A DNA stretch of 64,000 bases. Origin: Pelargonium cotyledonis. Taxonomy: Eukaryota > Streptophyta > Magnoliopsida > Geraniales > Geraniaceae. The translations under genes were made by a program, and so were the position numbers. The stretch spans positions 1-64,000 of the forward strand of contig JAYMTA010000033.1 in the NCBI GenBank assembly GCA_036897625.1. Direction: 5' to 3'. Below are positions 50,601 to 63,661 of the stretch, piece by piece (the stretch's first letter is position 1; each line of letters starts with the position of its first letter). Under the pieces are notes generated by a model. It had not been told where the DNA came from. It saw only the letters and a list, made by a program, of their open reading frames with translations, and made no database searches.

Positions 50601-53600
50601 AGCCCATTTTGGGAAGCTATACCATCAGGAGTGCCTCCCCAGGGATCAGGTAATATAGAGAGCCTGGGTTCAGATGCTTGCAATTTATTCTTGGGTTCCT
50701 TGTCATCATCACTTGTCATAATATCCACATCCTCATCTGACCCCTGCTTACTGTCAGAAGAAGCATCACTGTCACTATCGCTACTACTCACACGTCCACT
50801 TCCTACCGGGCTTTTGCTTTTACTTCTGCTTCTACTTCTGCTTTTGCTATGACTTCCACTGTCACTTCCACTGTCGCTGCTATCGCTTTCACTATCACTA
50901 TCACTTCCACTGCTAGAGCTGACACCCCGCTTATCACTATTGTCTGAGCCCCTTCTTTCGCTAGCCAAATTGGGTGAAAGTTGAAGGATATCGATTTTTT
51001 CTGATGAATTTATGTCATCTCCAACCTTGTTCAATTGTGTCTGTTCTTCAAATCCACCAGTTGGGATTTTCCCATCAAAGCTTGATTCTCGAGCAGGTGT
51101 TTGTTCAGATCTGTCTTCGAGAGCAGTTTTTGAATTATTGTCAGGAGCAGGTGTCTGGTGACGGTTGTCTTCGGGAGAACTGGAAAGACCAAGCAACACA
51201 TTCTAAACTCATGAGCACTCAAATAGAAAGCCAAATGCTTCAATATGAGTGACAAAAAAGGCCATATGGTAAAGTTAATATGAAAAGGATTTTGCAATAG
51301 TTTCACACAGTACTACAAACAAAAACATAATCTGCCAATTTCTGTCGTGATAAGTTCGTAGTCACACCAAAAAGGGAAATTTGGCTATGCTAAAGCAATT
51401 CTTGACATGAACTTTTGACAACTTCAGAAGAAGATTTATATTCTGAAGAAAAAAGTTGCGTGGCATAAAAGCCATATAGTAGTTCGTGACAGTTCTAGGA
51501 AGAAATGTAATGACAGAAAAAAGCAATATGCACAAAAATGAATATATTTGACGTCTCAGTATATGAGTCCGGATATCAAACTGCAATAACATAATGAATA
51601 CATCCTCTATTGCATTTAAAGATAAGACCCTTACTCCAGCTAAACCAGTTTCTCAGTCAATGATAGTGTCTTTTGTTCAATTACAGCAGTACTTCTATTC
51701 ACAACTTATTTCAATATCTTCACTCTTATGTTGTATAGTTTAGTTGCAGTAACCATTTGGTAATGGCCACTGTACCTAGACAATGACAAAAATTAAGTAC
51801 ATAATAAAAAAATGTTCAAGAAACCAAAAAGCATTTTGCCACTACTAAGAAATGGCATGTACCTTCCATTATCGGATGAAGGCTTCTTGTAGCTTTCAAA
51901 ATCCACCCCTTGCTTCAAGATATATCTTCCTGGAGCTTGAAAAGTGGCAATCTGATGATCAATAATAATATATAAGACATTAGATCACTCAATCTTCAAG
52001 GATTGAGCATTGTGTCTTAAAGAATTGAGCTTTCAAAATCCACCCCTTGCTTCAAGATAAATCTTCCTGGAGCTTGAAAAGTGGCAATCTGATGATCAAT
52101 AATAATATATAAGACATTAGATCCTTGATGAACTTCTTTAAGATCACTCAATCTTAAAGAAGTTCATCAAGGATTATCATAAATTACCCTTTTTATGATG
52201 GGCTCAATCTTCTTTGCGGACTTGGGCATTGTGTCTCCTACAGCTTTCTCTAATGCCTAAGGAGAAAAACGAGAGGACATTGAACACAACCAAATCAAGA
52301 AGTAGTCTCAATGATCATTTGGAAACCAAAAGTGGCAGAGAGATAGAAAGAGAGGTTTCACATGTAGAAATCAGTATACTCACATTGAACTAAAATATGG
52401 TAAGAGTTTCAGTTTAACCGGCATGCTTACCTTTAAGCTCATCCCCTTGGGGTTCTCCGTGAGCAGAGTAATCAGCAAACTATGTAAATCCTTCGGTTTA
52501 GCTCCAAAGTTTCCTCTGCGTACTGGTGTCTCTCGCGCCACACCAGCAGCCTTGGTCTGGATTTCTTTCTCAGAGCTTGCAGCAGTCTCTCTATCTGTCA
52601 CCTGAGAGGGCATAATATCTTCTAAATTCACATGACCCTTAGCAGTCTTTAGAGTCCCAAATGGAGATACTGAAGCACCAACTTGCTCAGGTGGAGATGG
52701 CAAAGGTGAAGCTGGGCGTTTGCTCTTTGCAACTGTTGTTGAGGCTAATCCAGATTTATATGCAGGTTTAGGAAGACCTCCTACAGCAACAGGTTCAAGA
52801 CAGTATATTATTAGTAAACTAGATTAAATGACAATATCTCTAACCTAAAGATGAGTGTCCGTTGTACCAAAAATGGCTGTTTCAAAATAAAGCCCATATT
52901 TCTTTTTAGGAAGTTAATCATTATTAATTTACTGAAAAATCTCTTGATAACAGGAAAATCTTTCAAACACTAATTTTTTCTTCAAAACAACACTTTTTGC
53001 AATCATGTCTCTTCTCCTATCCTCTGCCCACCACTTCCCAATCCCAATCTGTCACTGATCTCTCCAACCCACCACCACTCAACTCCCCAGTGGCATCAAA
53101 GAAGAGCCTAAACCTTCCAGCGGAACCGCATTCCCAAAGAGATTGAGATCCAGTATACCGCTTTCTCCTTCTTCCCTCCTCCTACCAAACCTTCTCCAAA
53201 ACGTGTCATAGATTTGCCATCTTGACTATTTCAGCTCTTCACCTTCCTCCTCTTCCCCATTCTAGTTCTCGATCTGTTTGAATTACGGTCAGTCCCTGGA
53301 ACCCTATGTTTCCTTAATTTCAATTGTCTCAAAATCATAAACAATAAACTTCACTTAAAAATTGTGCAAATTCAAAGGAAATACTTGTTTTGCAAAGGGG
53401 ACAATACAATAGGACATAAGAGAAATATCCAACATAAAGAAGATTAGAGAAAACAATGCATGACATACATTGCTTAAAACAGTACACAAAATATATACAG
53501 ACACACCATGTTCAGAATTGATAAAAAAATTTATATTTTCAAACTTGATGATCTCGTGGGGTGCTCTCATTACCTTGAGGCGGTTCAACTTTCTGCTTTT

Positions 53601-56470
53601 TAAATGGAGGCTCTTTCTTTTGTTTAAACATCTTCCATGGACTGGCTGGAAACAAGAGAAATACAAAAATAATCGATATCATGAGTATTAAATCAATGAC
53701 TCAAAGATTTATTAAACTCTCATCAGGCAATAAATGATTGGCCTATATATGGTGCCTTAATCTTATAAGCCACAAATATGCTTTGATTACTTCTTAACTA
53801 GCAGCAATATGAAGGTCCTCTTTTAAGTCATCTGCAGAATTCAACGGGTGCACATGATGCAAATCTCCATATCATGCAAATTAAAATATCTTTTCTTCAC
53901 AACGGTGATAGACTATAAAGAAAACAGTGACTTGGGGAAGAAAAGAAAAAACATAAAGCTTACTCTCAACAGCAGCTAATTGCTTTATTTGACTCTTCAT
54001 AGATGGATTCCCATGGTCTACAAGAATAGCCCTGTCACCATGAACGAAGAAGATAATATTTATTCAGTACAAAGACAAGAAAATTACATAACATTTCACG
54101 ATATGATTCTCCACAGGCACGCCATCAATTCAAGCATCCAACAAATATGCTAAAGTTTAAAAAGCATTTCAAGGTGGATGTTATATTAAATTACTAAAAT
54201 GACTAATAATAGAACAAGCTATTCATTGTTGAGGATAAGTAGTGGTGAAGTTCAAATATTTATTCAGGACTATCTGATGAAGCAGTAGACCATAGGATTT
54301 GTTTATTTTGTTCTTGTAGTTATGCAAGTAGCTTAAAACCAGATCAAGACATTGTTGTCCTTGAAGTGTTATAGAAGATGGAAAATATATGTTGTGAGAA
54401 ATTGGTAAAAAAGAGCAGTTATGGTAAACGCTGAACAATGATTAATGCATAGTTTTTCAGCAATATATGTGTTTGCGGGCCATGAAATAGCAAAAATGCT
54501 TATGCATATTTATCTAGTCCAAAACATAAAGAGATATGGTAGTTAACAATCGCTTAACATACTTGCGTGATTTAAGCTTTCGTTCAGCTTCCTCTGACCG
54601 CATTTTAACATGGGTTGAAGTTGACTCGTCTAAGACACGCTGCACATTCAACTTGCGCCAGGCAGAACCATATTCAACGAGCAAACCATTTCCATCTTCA
54701 CCACTTTGGCGTTCTTCATATATGTCACAGAGATCTGCATCTTCTCGCGACCATTTAAATCTAAACTCCTTACCACCAACATCTATAACCTGATGCAATA
54801 AACCATATAATGTTATGACTGTTTGAAAGCTCAAAAGTTACATCCTATCAAAAATTTGATACAAAGAGAAACACCAATAAGAAGCTAGTTGGAGCTTAAA
54901 GGGCCACATATGCTTTATAAGAAGGAAGAACATGAAGTCATGGAGGTTAGAAAAGACAATATAAAGCAATTACACTTGTTCATAGACAAAATTTTTTTGG
55001 AACTTAGTAAAATCAAATGGTATGAACATTATCAGAACATCAGATCATGATATTTTATGTGAGTAATGCAGTCCATAATCGTCCGAAAGAGGCATGAGAC
55101 ATATTGCATACTTTGGTTCTTAAAATCATTGACTGTGAACATGTAATACCCTAACCAGGTTGTCTTGTACATTATCAGAGGACAACATTTACAAAAAAAG
55201 AAAAAAAAAAGGGACAAATGAATTGAAAAATCGCCAACGATGTCCCATCAACTTAATCATAAACAAATGCAATGTGTAATGTGACAATAACTCAGTTTTT
55301 CCCATACCCCTAACATATTCAGTTTATGCATGGGAGAATAAAATAAAAACTACAGTACTTCAGCATTCAAGACAAATGATCGCTTAATAGTGGAAAAGTT
55401 TAGGGACACAAGAACGAATAAGAAAGAAAAACTGCAACTTCCTAATTATAAGCTTAATCACCTATGAAGTGTTAATAACATGGGATGGCAAAGTGACTTA
55501 TGAGTTATTAGAGCTTACATATTTTACATATTGTGGGATCTTTACGTGTTATCCAACACCTCAGGACACTGGATAGGAACAAAGAAATAGGTCTGACATT
55601 TATTTATCTAGTTTTGATCTACATCACTTATCCCAGTTCTCACATTGAAGAATTCAATCACTCATTTAATTTGTGGTAAGGTTAGCGAATGCATAATGAC
55701 TTTTTCATTTACTCAATGATACATCAAGCTTCCAAGAATGTCTCCAATATAACACTTCAAGTTGAAGATCTAAACAAAACAAAAAACTTAGAATCAGTAT
55801 ACACAACAAGCAATCAAATTCTATACAAAGCTAGTCATAAGTTCTACACAATCCTACTAATAATCCCAAGGAAACAAAACAGTAGTACTTGAATCATATT
55901 AGCTAGTGAATTACACCAAAAACATATGTTTCAATTCACTATCATTGCTCATAAAACTCCAAAAAGAAACTAGCTTTGAAGATGATGAGCTATGCCCAAT
56001 TGAGACCAAACCTCCAAGTACACAATAAAACTGCAAATGACAAAAAAATGTCATCAAACAGCTCAACAAATTAACCATTTTTCAGTTCAAATTCCATCAA
56101 AAAAACTTACATTCCCACTGGTATTATTAGCATTGGCATCGAATTTGATCCGCGGAGTCTCACCCAGCGACTCAACGCGCCTGATCTCGTCCACGAGGTC
56201 CGGCGTCAATCTAATTATCATTGCGAACGCCAAAGGATTCTTCCCAGGGATGAGGCTAAAAGTCTCCTCCACCGATTGAGGTCCAGAGGAAGCTCCTGCG
56301 GCGGGTCGGTGGCGGGACCCACCGGAGGAGCCGCCCAGAGATAGCCGACCGCCGGAGGGACCGGAAGAGCGGTGGGGAGGAGGAGGGAAAGAGGAATGGG
56401 GACGCTTCCCGCCGCCTCCCCGGGCGGCGACACCGCCGCCGCGGCCGAACTTGGAGGAGCTTCCGTACAT
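47601..56470 (-). CDS. RNA polymerase II elongation factor ELL-type protein
   Basis: Twelve exons (56111..56470, 54563..54789, 53964..54031, 53574..53645, 52431..52780, 52188..52256, 51863..51951, 48996..51179, 48789..48866, 48588..48699, 47752..47802, 47601..47645) give 1234 residues. The N-terminal third carries the conserved ELL part, with IDVGGKEFRFKWSREDADLC and a winged-helix-like segment (PKDLHSLLITLLTENPKGMS, KRIATFQAPGRYILKQGVDF). A very large exon encodes a disordered Ser/Asp/Lys-rich region, including SSGSDSDSESDSSDSGSDSG and SKSRSRSRSKSKSP. The C-terminus (YKEYVQEYHDKFDSYCSLNK, KHKRLKKIFVVLHEELK) is the occludin/ELL domain. ELL proteins increase Pol II elongation as part of super/little elongation complexes. 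Exon 7 (51863..51951) is partly duplicated next to itself. The start is set at MYGSSSKFGRGG; the frame stays open upstream but with low-complexity sequence. Confidence 0.93.
51892..52174. repeat. Partial duplication of ELL exon 7 plus a 24-bp perfect hairpin
   Basis: The block 51892-51988, which holds most of exon 7 and its acceptor, recurs at 52029-52125 with one clear coding change (TAT to TTT, so GRYILK becomes GRFILK in the copy). The copy lacks the 3' exon part and donor. Next to it 52121-52144 and 52151-52174 form a perfect inverted repeat (atccttgatgaacttcttta..) with a six-base loop. Confidence 0.9.
52990..53290. other. C-rich protein-like stretch inside an ELL intron
   Basis: The DNA is C-rich, unlike the AT-rich intron around it, and has coding-like words in more than one frame (for example IKEEPKPSSGTAFPKRL). 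No stop-free frame covers it all and I recognise no family. It may be a captured gene fragment. Confidence 0.3.
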
Positions 56471-57604
56471 ACTGAAACCGAATCGAGTAGTACGTAGGTG
56501 ATGTGTATGTATATGTGTGTGCAGAGAGAGAAAGTGTAGAGAGAGTGTGTGTGTGTGGGTTGTGGGATTTGGGATTGGTGGTGGCGGAGAAATGGAGGTG
56601 GTGGTGGTTTTTGACACCGGAGGACAAAATTGGAATATTTTCTTGTGTTCTTGTTTTCTTTAGTTTTTTTTCTTTTTAATTTTTTCATTCTATTTTTGCT
56701 TTCTTTTTATTGTTCAATGTACAAAAAAAAATAAAAAATATATGTATATTACCATTTCTATAGAAGTTTCTCACTTATACAATCCATTTATATCTAAGTT
56801 TGTGTCTTACTCTATTTTCTTTCAATATTATGTTGGGTTAGGTGAATAATGTTTAATCCTAACCCGACTTAAAATATTGAAGTTTTTATATGTAAATGTG
56901 AGGGTTTGTCCAACTCGACCGACATGTGAATCTTAAACCGTTAAATCATTTGTAGGAAATTGTTTTCACTTGTTTTGGCCCAACCCATTTAGGCAAGTTG
57001 ACCATATTGTCATGTGTATAGTAGGCATTAGGTGGACTTGGCAGATATATGTATAATGTATCGAGTCGTGCTAAAGGTTGATTGTATGCTTCACGATCCA
57101 ACAATAACATGAAACGTTCAATAGTCATACATAACGGTTGAACACAAACACGTGCATGACTTTACACATTTTGCATGATAGAACCTACGGTATCACACGT
57201 TTGGCAAAACATTATTCAACACGTTTGACACGTTATAAAAATTAATTTACAATTGAATCATTGTACGTATTGAACATGTCGTCGGTCATGTGTTTTAGAC
57301 TTTTGGTAGCCAGCACAAACACGAGACAAATACAAAATATACGTTAAGTTTGTGTCACGTGTCGTATTACCGCACAAGTTATAGGCTCTAGCCCCAGGCA
57401 TGGCCATGCCCAAGACCAGTAATGCAGTGCACTTATTGGTCTTGACCCGGTTCCGCGATCGGATTCGGACCCGTCTTATATATACACAAAGCTCGAAATC
57501 TGAAGAAACGCCTCAAGTATTGCCCTTTCTTCAAGCAAAGACACATCGTCGAAACCAAAACCTCTCTCTCCTTCGAATTCGAGACTTGAAGCTTCTCTGC
57601 AACC
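56471..57604. other. Divergent promoter region between ELL and UBP6
   Basis: The ELL leader (56471-56620) is rich in GA/CT and GT repeats. From about 56860 to 57370 runs a mosaic of words such as acgtttgacacgttata, gtgtcacgtgtcgtatta and cccaacccatttaggcaagt, the same type of dispersed repeat as at 13500. The UBP6 promoter proper is then about 250 bp. Confidence 0.5.
57477..57484 (+). promoter_or_regulatory. TATA box of the UBP6-like gene
   Basis: TATATATA lies about 128 bp upstream of the ATG, followed by a CT-rich leader (cctctctctccttcg). Confidence 0.5.
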
Positions 57605-60600
57605 ATGCCCACAGGTCAGAGCCCACTTTCTGAGCTTTAGTTTCTGTTCGTGTTTGTTAATTGAAGCTCGCTTGTGATTTTTATTGTTTAGCTCTGTTGC
57701 GCATTTATGCTCATTATGATGTGAGGCAAATTTAGCTAGATTTGAGTATTGGAGAGCAAGGTCATTGCCGATTATTGATTTTTCATATGGATTTTAGGGA
57801 TTTGGTTTAAAGGTACAATTTTTATTATTGTTGTGGCGTGAAAGGGGTGTTTCCATTATTAAAGTGGTGATTTTTCATTGTAACATGAGCTGCCGTTTTG
57901 ATATAAGTACGAAGAGCTTGTTTATGGTGTCTGATCAGTTCATTAAGAGCAATACTGGGTCAAATGGTTGTGCTTATACAAGTCTTTGCTATGTAGTTGT
58001 GATCGTTTCTTTAGCTATTATAATTTAGAAAAATTGTAAGTAGGATACATTGTGTACTTTCAAGTTGTAACTCACTCAATCCTTTTTTTTTTTTTTTCTT
58101 TTTTTATGGAAGGCATATTTGGAGTTTATATATGTCTTGACTAAAGGTGCTTTTTGAAATATCAAACTTCCTGAATATTTATATTCTGTGGTTTGAATTA
58201 ACTAGCTTTTTAATTGCTTCTAAACTAAACGACCTTTTGATGATTGTCTTGAAATGCCAAAGTTGTGTAGTGTGCATGTGTTTTTCATGGAAGCAAATAA
58301 GTTGGTTGTAAAATGTGTCAGCAATAAAGGGCGGCCTGAAGCAGGCAGTTCCCACCATTCATGGAGTCTCATGATGAGAGCCATTTACTACCTTTCCCCA
58401 CTTTTAGAGAAAAGTCGTTTTCTTGGTGGGAACCAATGACCTCAAGGTCACAAGTAGCAACCTTACTGTTTTGCCAAGGCTTAGAAGCAGAATGTGTCAG
58501 TAGTGTAAACTTTTGGATGAGTATTGTTCATGTAGAAGATGGGCGAATATGATCTATGTGATGCCATTGGTTCTTTTCTGTTTCATTTTATGTTGTTTAC
58601 TTGATAATTTACGGTTCTAGTGATTTGTTTTGACAACGTGATGTTATTTTCGTTGCAGTGACTGTAAAATGGCAAAAGGAAGTGTTCCCAGCTGTGGAAA
58701 TAAACACTAGCCAGCCCCCTTATGTTTTCAAGTGCCAGCTGTACGATCTTACAGGAGTACCTCCTGAAAGGCAGAAAATTATGGTCAAGGGCGGTTTATT
58801 GAAGGTACTTAGATGTGTAAGAGTATCCCAAGAAAAAATTATCCTTGCTCAATGAATCTAGATCATGACAATGGTAATTGTAATGGTATTATAGTTGATC
58901 TACCTTTGATCAAGATGTTTCGTAACACGAGTCTCACTAGAAATTACATGTTGAATTTTTGCCCTCACAGAATTGACCCTTTACTTGTTCAATGAATTCA
59001 AACAATGCGTTATAGTTAATCTATCTTAATTATAGACTTTAAGTAACATTTCTTACTAAAAAATTGATTGTTAATGCTTACTCATGTCCTTTTATGATAA
59101 TTCAGGATGATGCTGATTGGTCAAAAGTAGGAGTAAAAGAGGTGAATTACATTTGATGGTTGTTTGTTGCAGTGTTTCTGGTTTATCAACTAATACCATG
59201 TTAAGTGCTCATTCATATTGTTTTGTCCAGGGTCAGAAACTGATGATGATGGGAACTGCAGATGAGATTGTTAAGGCACCGGAGAAGAGTCCAGTTTTTG
59301 TAGAAGACCTCCCAGAGGAAGAACAAGCTGTTGCCGTGGTAAGTGCACCTCTTACAATCTTTAAACTCATAGGACGTAAAATACAAGTATAGTTCACTAT
59401 AATTCCTAAAGTAAATTATCTCTGACAACTGTCGATAAGCTCGATTTTTAGCAAATTCTGTTTTTATTTATTTATTTATTTATTTATATTTTCTTTTAGG
59501 GTCATAGTGCTGGTCTGTTTAATCTGGGAAACACCTGCTACATGAACTCCACAATCCAATGTTTGCATTCAGTCCCGGAGTTGAAGTCTGCTTTAACTCA
59601 GTAAGTTTTTGCATCTTGTGTCATAGAAAATTTTGTTTACAGAAAGCAGTGCCTAATTGAACTCTTTCACTTTGATTAGGTATCCACATTCTGGAAGAAG
59701 CAATGATCTGGACCAGTCTTCTCACATGTTGACCGTAGCAACTCGTGATTTGTTCAGTGAGCTTGATAAAAATGTCAAGCCTGTGGCGCCTATGCAGTTT
59801 TGGATGGTTTGTTCTCTGCTTTAACTCTTTTTTCATCTTGATGCATGCCCTTAGTTGATATTTTTGTAGGAATTTACCATACTTTTGTGGTTGGCTATTA
59901 TGAAATTAAATGCAGATTCATCTGAAGCTGAGAAAATGTCTTCAAAATTGCTTCTTAACTTGATAACTAGGAAGCACATAGTTAATGTTACATATTTAAT
60001 TAAGCCAGGGAAGAGTGGATTGCTTTCATTCCTAGCATGATATTTATCCTCTCTCTTTCTGTTCCCTGTGCTTCCTGAAATTTTGCTGACCTCTAAAACC
60101 CAAAATATGCAGTCTGATTTCGATGATTTGGTGCTATTTTCTATTTGTAACCCTGCATTTTCAAGAACAAGGAAAAGAAAATATAGCATGATGATTTGTT
60201 TCACTGTCTTACAGTTGTTGCGGAAGAAGTATCCTCAATTCGGCCAGCTGCATAACGGTGTCTTCATGCAACAGGTTTTTTCAATCAGTTTTGACCTGAT
60301 CATAACTGGCTTGTGGCATCAATTTGCTATTAGATTGATCTTTGTGTTTATAATGTATGACAGGACGCCGAAGAATGTTGGACACAGCTTTTGTACACAC
60401 TGTCTCAATCTCTTAGATCACCAGGGTCTAGGTACTTTTACCATTCATTTAGCAGTATGATAAGGAAGAAATGTACACAATGAAAGTTTACATGCTTAGA
60501 TAATTGGCATCTAGAACTTTTCCCTTCGACCTTATCATGTAGTTGATTTAAGTTGACAATATTTTTATGGTTCTTTAGCATATTTAGTTTTGAACTTGTT

Positions 60601-63600
60601 AATATTAATAATCTTCTATGATATTGGCTTGCAGTGAAAATCCTGATACAATGAAAGCACTTTTTGGCGTCGAACTTGTTAGCAGGTACAACATACACTT
60701 TCTTTTAGTAACTAATGTTTTGTTATAGCCACATAGCCTACACACAGTATTTATATTGCCGTGCCCAATCAACTACAGCCTTTTAATTATCTTATATCAA
60801 TATTTTTTCTTTGTTCCTGAGTTTTAAACATTGCCTAGTTTTTAACTAAAGATTTTGTCTCGGTTTTTCTTTCATGCTCATTTTAATACTTTATCTAATA
60901 TTTATGTTGGTGGGGAGCCAGGGTGCATTGTCAAGAAAGTAGTGAAGAGAGTTCAGAGACAGAATCAGTTTATTCTCTTAAATGCCACATATCACATGAG
61001 GTGAACCATTTGCATGAAGGACTGAAGCATGTAAGTCAATTGACGTGTAGTGTAGAATATTTCGTTCTGTTTGCATCCATATGTTTATAGTAAACTATTG
61101 CATTATATGCTTTCTCTTCACTATGCCAGTATGCGGTCTCTTGTTTTGATCATTTCCATACATCCTTTGGATTTTGAACAATTTTCCTGGATGCTTGTGG
61201 CTAATAATCTGGAAGAAAATTAGCTTTTCAAAATTTTGATTTGCAAATCAGTAATGGGCTTTATGGTTTGGTTATAAGTGTAACAAAACTGAAAAGAGGA
61301 TGACCAAAATGTCATTGACCAGAAAGAAAGAAAATTGTCTTGAGAAGATTGTTGCTATAACGTATCATAGCATTGTTACTGTAGCTCTATCTCTGATCCC
61401 AAACAATTGTTGGACCCAATTATTTACTCTTGGCAGTTTTGGTTCGTCTCGTCATTGTTGGAGAGAATAGAAACAACTAAGCTTTCTAAAATGCATGGCG
61501 AGAATGACTGTTATATGTGCTCAGATATCTTATTAGATGATTAAGATCTTCTTGTTAGATCTGAATTTAGAATTTAGAATTGAATCCCACTTAAAAATTA
61601 TTGATGTTCTAGGTAGTTTCATTGATTTATGCAGGGTTTAAAATCAGAATTGGAAAAAGCCTCTCCTTCCTTAGGGCGGAGTGCAGTTTACTTGAAAGAA
61701 TCTCGGATCAATGGCTTGCCAAGGTGACAAATGGCACTATTCCCCATATATTTTGTACATTCTCTTATTCTTTACCTGCATTGATTCACTACCTTCTAAG
61801 TTGTAATCCTTTTCTTCTTCTTTTTCCTTCTGAAGATACTTGACCATTCAGTTTGTCCGGTTTTTCTGGAAGAGGGAATCAAATCAGAAGGCCAAAATTT
61901 TGCGGGTAATGATAATTTTCTAGCACATTTCTCTCTCACCAATACTGTAGTAAAGGATGATGTCTCATATTCATTTTCAGTTAAAATAAAATTATATTTG
62001 GTGACTATAATTCATGTGGGGCCATGGTTGTTAAAATCTCCGATTCCCTACTCATCAATTTAGCCGATTTGAGTCGATTCACCCCTTAAGCGAATAAAAA
62101 TAACTACAGAATTGGGCATGGGTAAGAATTGGGAGGGAATCACCCAATCTGGCTGATTCACTCCATTCACGTATTCTAGGTCATAAGAGACTGATCCTAC
62201 CTGATCAGGTCGAATTTGTCTCAACTCGTATGTGGAGAATTTTTTTTGAAAGTTCAGTGTGTCTGCCTGAATCTTCGATTGATTAGACTCTTAATTCCGA
62301 AATATAAAATTTGCATTCCAATTCTCAATTTGAATTGCTATTTAACAACCATTTGTGTCTGGATTCATGCAAATGCGCTTAACTTTTTTCTCCTGCAGAG
62401 TATATTAATACTTGCAAATTAATTGAAATGTCTTTGTACTTTTCAGAAAGTGGATTATCCGCTACAATTGGATATTTATGATCTGTGTTCAGATGATCTT
62501 CGCAAAAGATTGGATGCTCCTCGCAAGGTACTTGAATTTTGCTTTTGATGAATCGCATTGCCTTCCAAATTTATAACTGATTCTATGCATCATCTTCCTA
62601 ATTATTTTGTGCAACTATCAGATGCTGAGAGATGAAGAAGGGAAAAAGTTTGGTTTAAAATCTAATGAGAAGAGCTCTGGTTCAAAAGACACAGATGTAA
62701 AGATGACAGATGCCGAGGTGACTAAATGACTGAACTATTTTCATGCAACTAAGCACAAAATTTTTGTATGTGGTATATATCTGAAGTCTATTTATACATG
62801 TAGGGATCATCAAATGGAAGTGGAGAATCTTCTACCACCACAGCTCAAGAAGGTATAATTTACTCTGTTCTTGCTCGACTTCAGAGTTTTTATGGTAGCA
62901 TCGCACTCGGTTTTTAGAAATACACGTGAGACTTAGACTAGCAATTTTGACCTGAACACACAAGCACCTAAGATCCGATCTTCAATTTTTTGGGTATGGG
63001 TCGGGCAACATGTAAACCCCGTGACATAAAGCTGACAATTAGGGTTAGCTCAAGTTTATTTGTTTGGATGGAGAAGACCTAATCCTAATCAGCCTGCAAG
63101 TGGTGTGGGTTGCAGGTTTTACATATAAAATGTGCAGATGGGCTTAGGTTTGCCTGACCTGGTCTGGGCCAAAATTAACCAGCTCCATTTCACTCAACCC
63201 GAACTCGTATAATTTTGGATGCCTCCATGCTTACAAACATGCACCTCTTGTGGTTTGGGTTCAAGTTGGGTATTTTCTACCCAAATTGCCACCTCTAACG
63301 ACATTATAAAGCCCTTCCATATATATGTTTACAAATTAATGTCTTTGAAATTCCGTCTCATTGTGCATGCTGTTCCTCAGGCAATACATCTGACAAGGAA
63401 ACACATTTGACAGGAGTTTATGATTTAGTTGCTGTGCTGACACACAAGGGTAGGAGTGCTGACTCTGGGCATTACGTTGCCTGGGTCAAACAAGAAAATG
63501 GTTAGTTCTTTGTGACAAAAACTATCCTTTTCGATTGATTTGCATGCATGATTGAGCTGATGACGAGTTCTCAATTTCACTAATAGGGAAATGGATCGAG

Positions 63601-63661
63601 TTTGATGATGATAACCCCATCCCACAGCGGGAGGAGGATATTACAAAACTGTCCGGAGGAG
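57605..63661 (+). CDS. UBP6: Proteasome-associated ubiquitin-specific protease UBP6/UBP7, 3' end outside window
   Basis: Seventeen exons are placed (57605..57614, 58659..58804, 59106..59141, 59231..59338, 59500..59600, 59680..59806, 60215..60274, 60364..60425, 60635..60685, 60922..61030, 61635..61723, 61836..61905, 62447..62527, 62622..62717, 62804..62852, 63381..63500, 63587..63661), giving 463 residues; about 19 should follow beyond the right edge. Residues ~1-75 are a ubiquitin-like domain (VTVKWQKEVFPAVEINTSQP) that docks on the proteasome. The USP catalytic domain has the Cys box GLFNLGNTCYMNSTIQCLHS, QQDAEECW, and the His box GRSADSGHYVAWVKQENGKW. It removes ubiquitin from proteasome-bound substrates (USP14/Ubp6 homologue); Arabidopsis UBP6 also binds calmodulin. 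UBP6 or UBP7 cannot be separated by sequence alone. All seventeen junctions fit in phase. Confidence 0.96.
62930..63290. repeat. Dispersed repeat of the GGGT/CCCA type in a UBP6 intron
   Basis: Words such as gggtatgggtcgggcaacatg, ggtttgcctgacctggtctg and cactcaacccgaactcgta match the style of the repeat at 13500 and the one that continues at 63850-64000. Class unknown. Confidence 0.4.

Noticed and set aside
56471-56620. Longer N-terminus for ELL and two other frames over the same exon
   Set aside because: The extension is simple CT/GT repeat in the leader; the family starts at MYGSSSKFGRGG.
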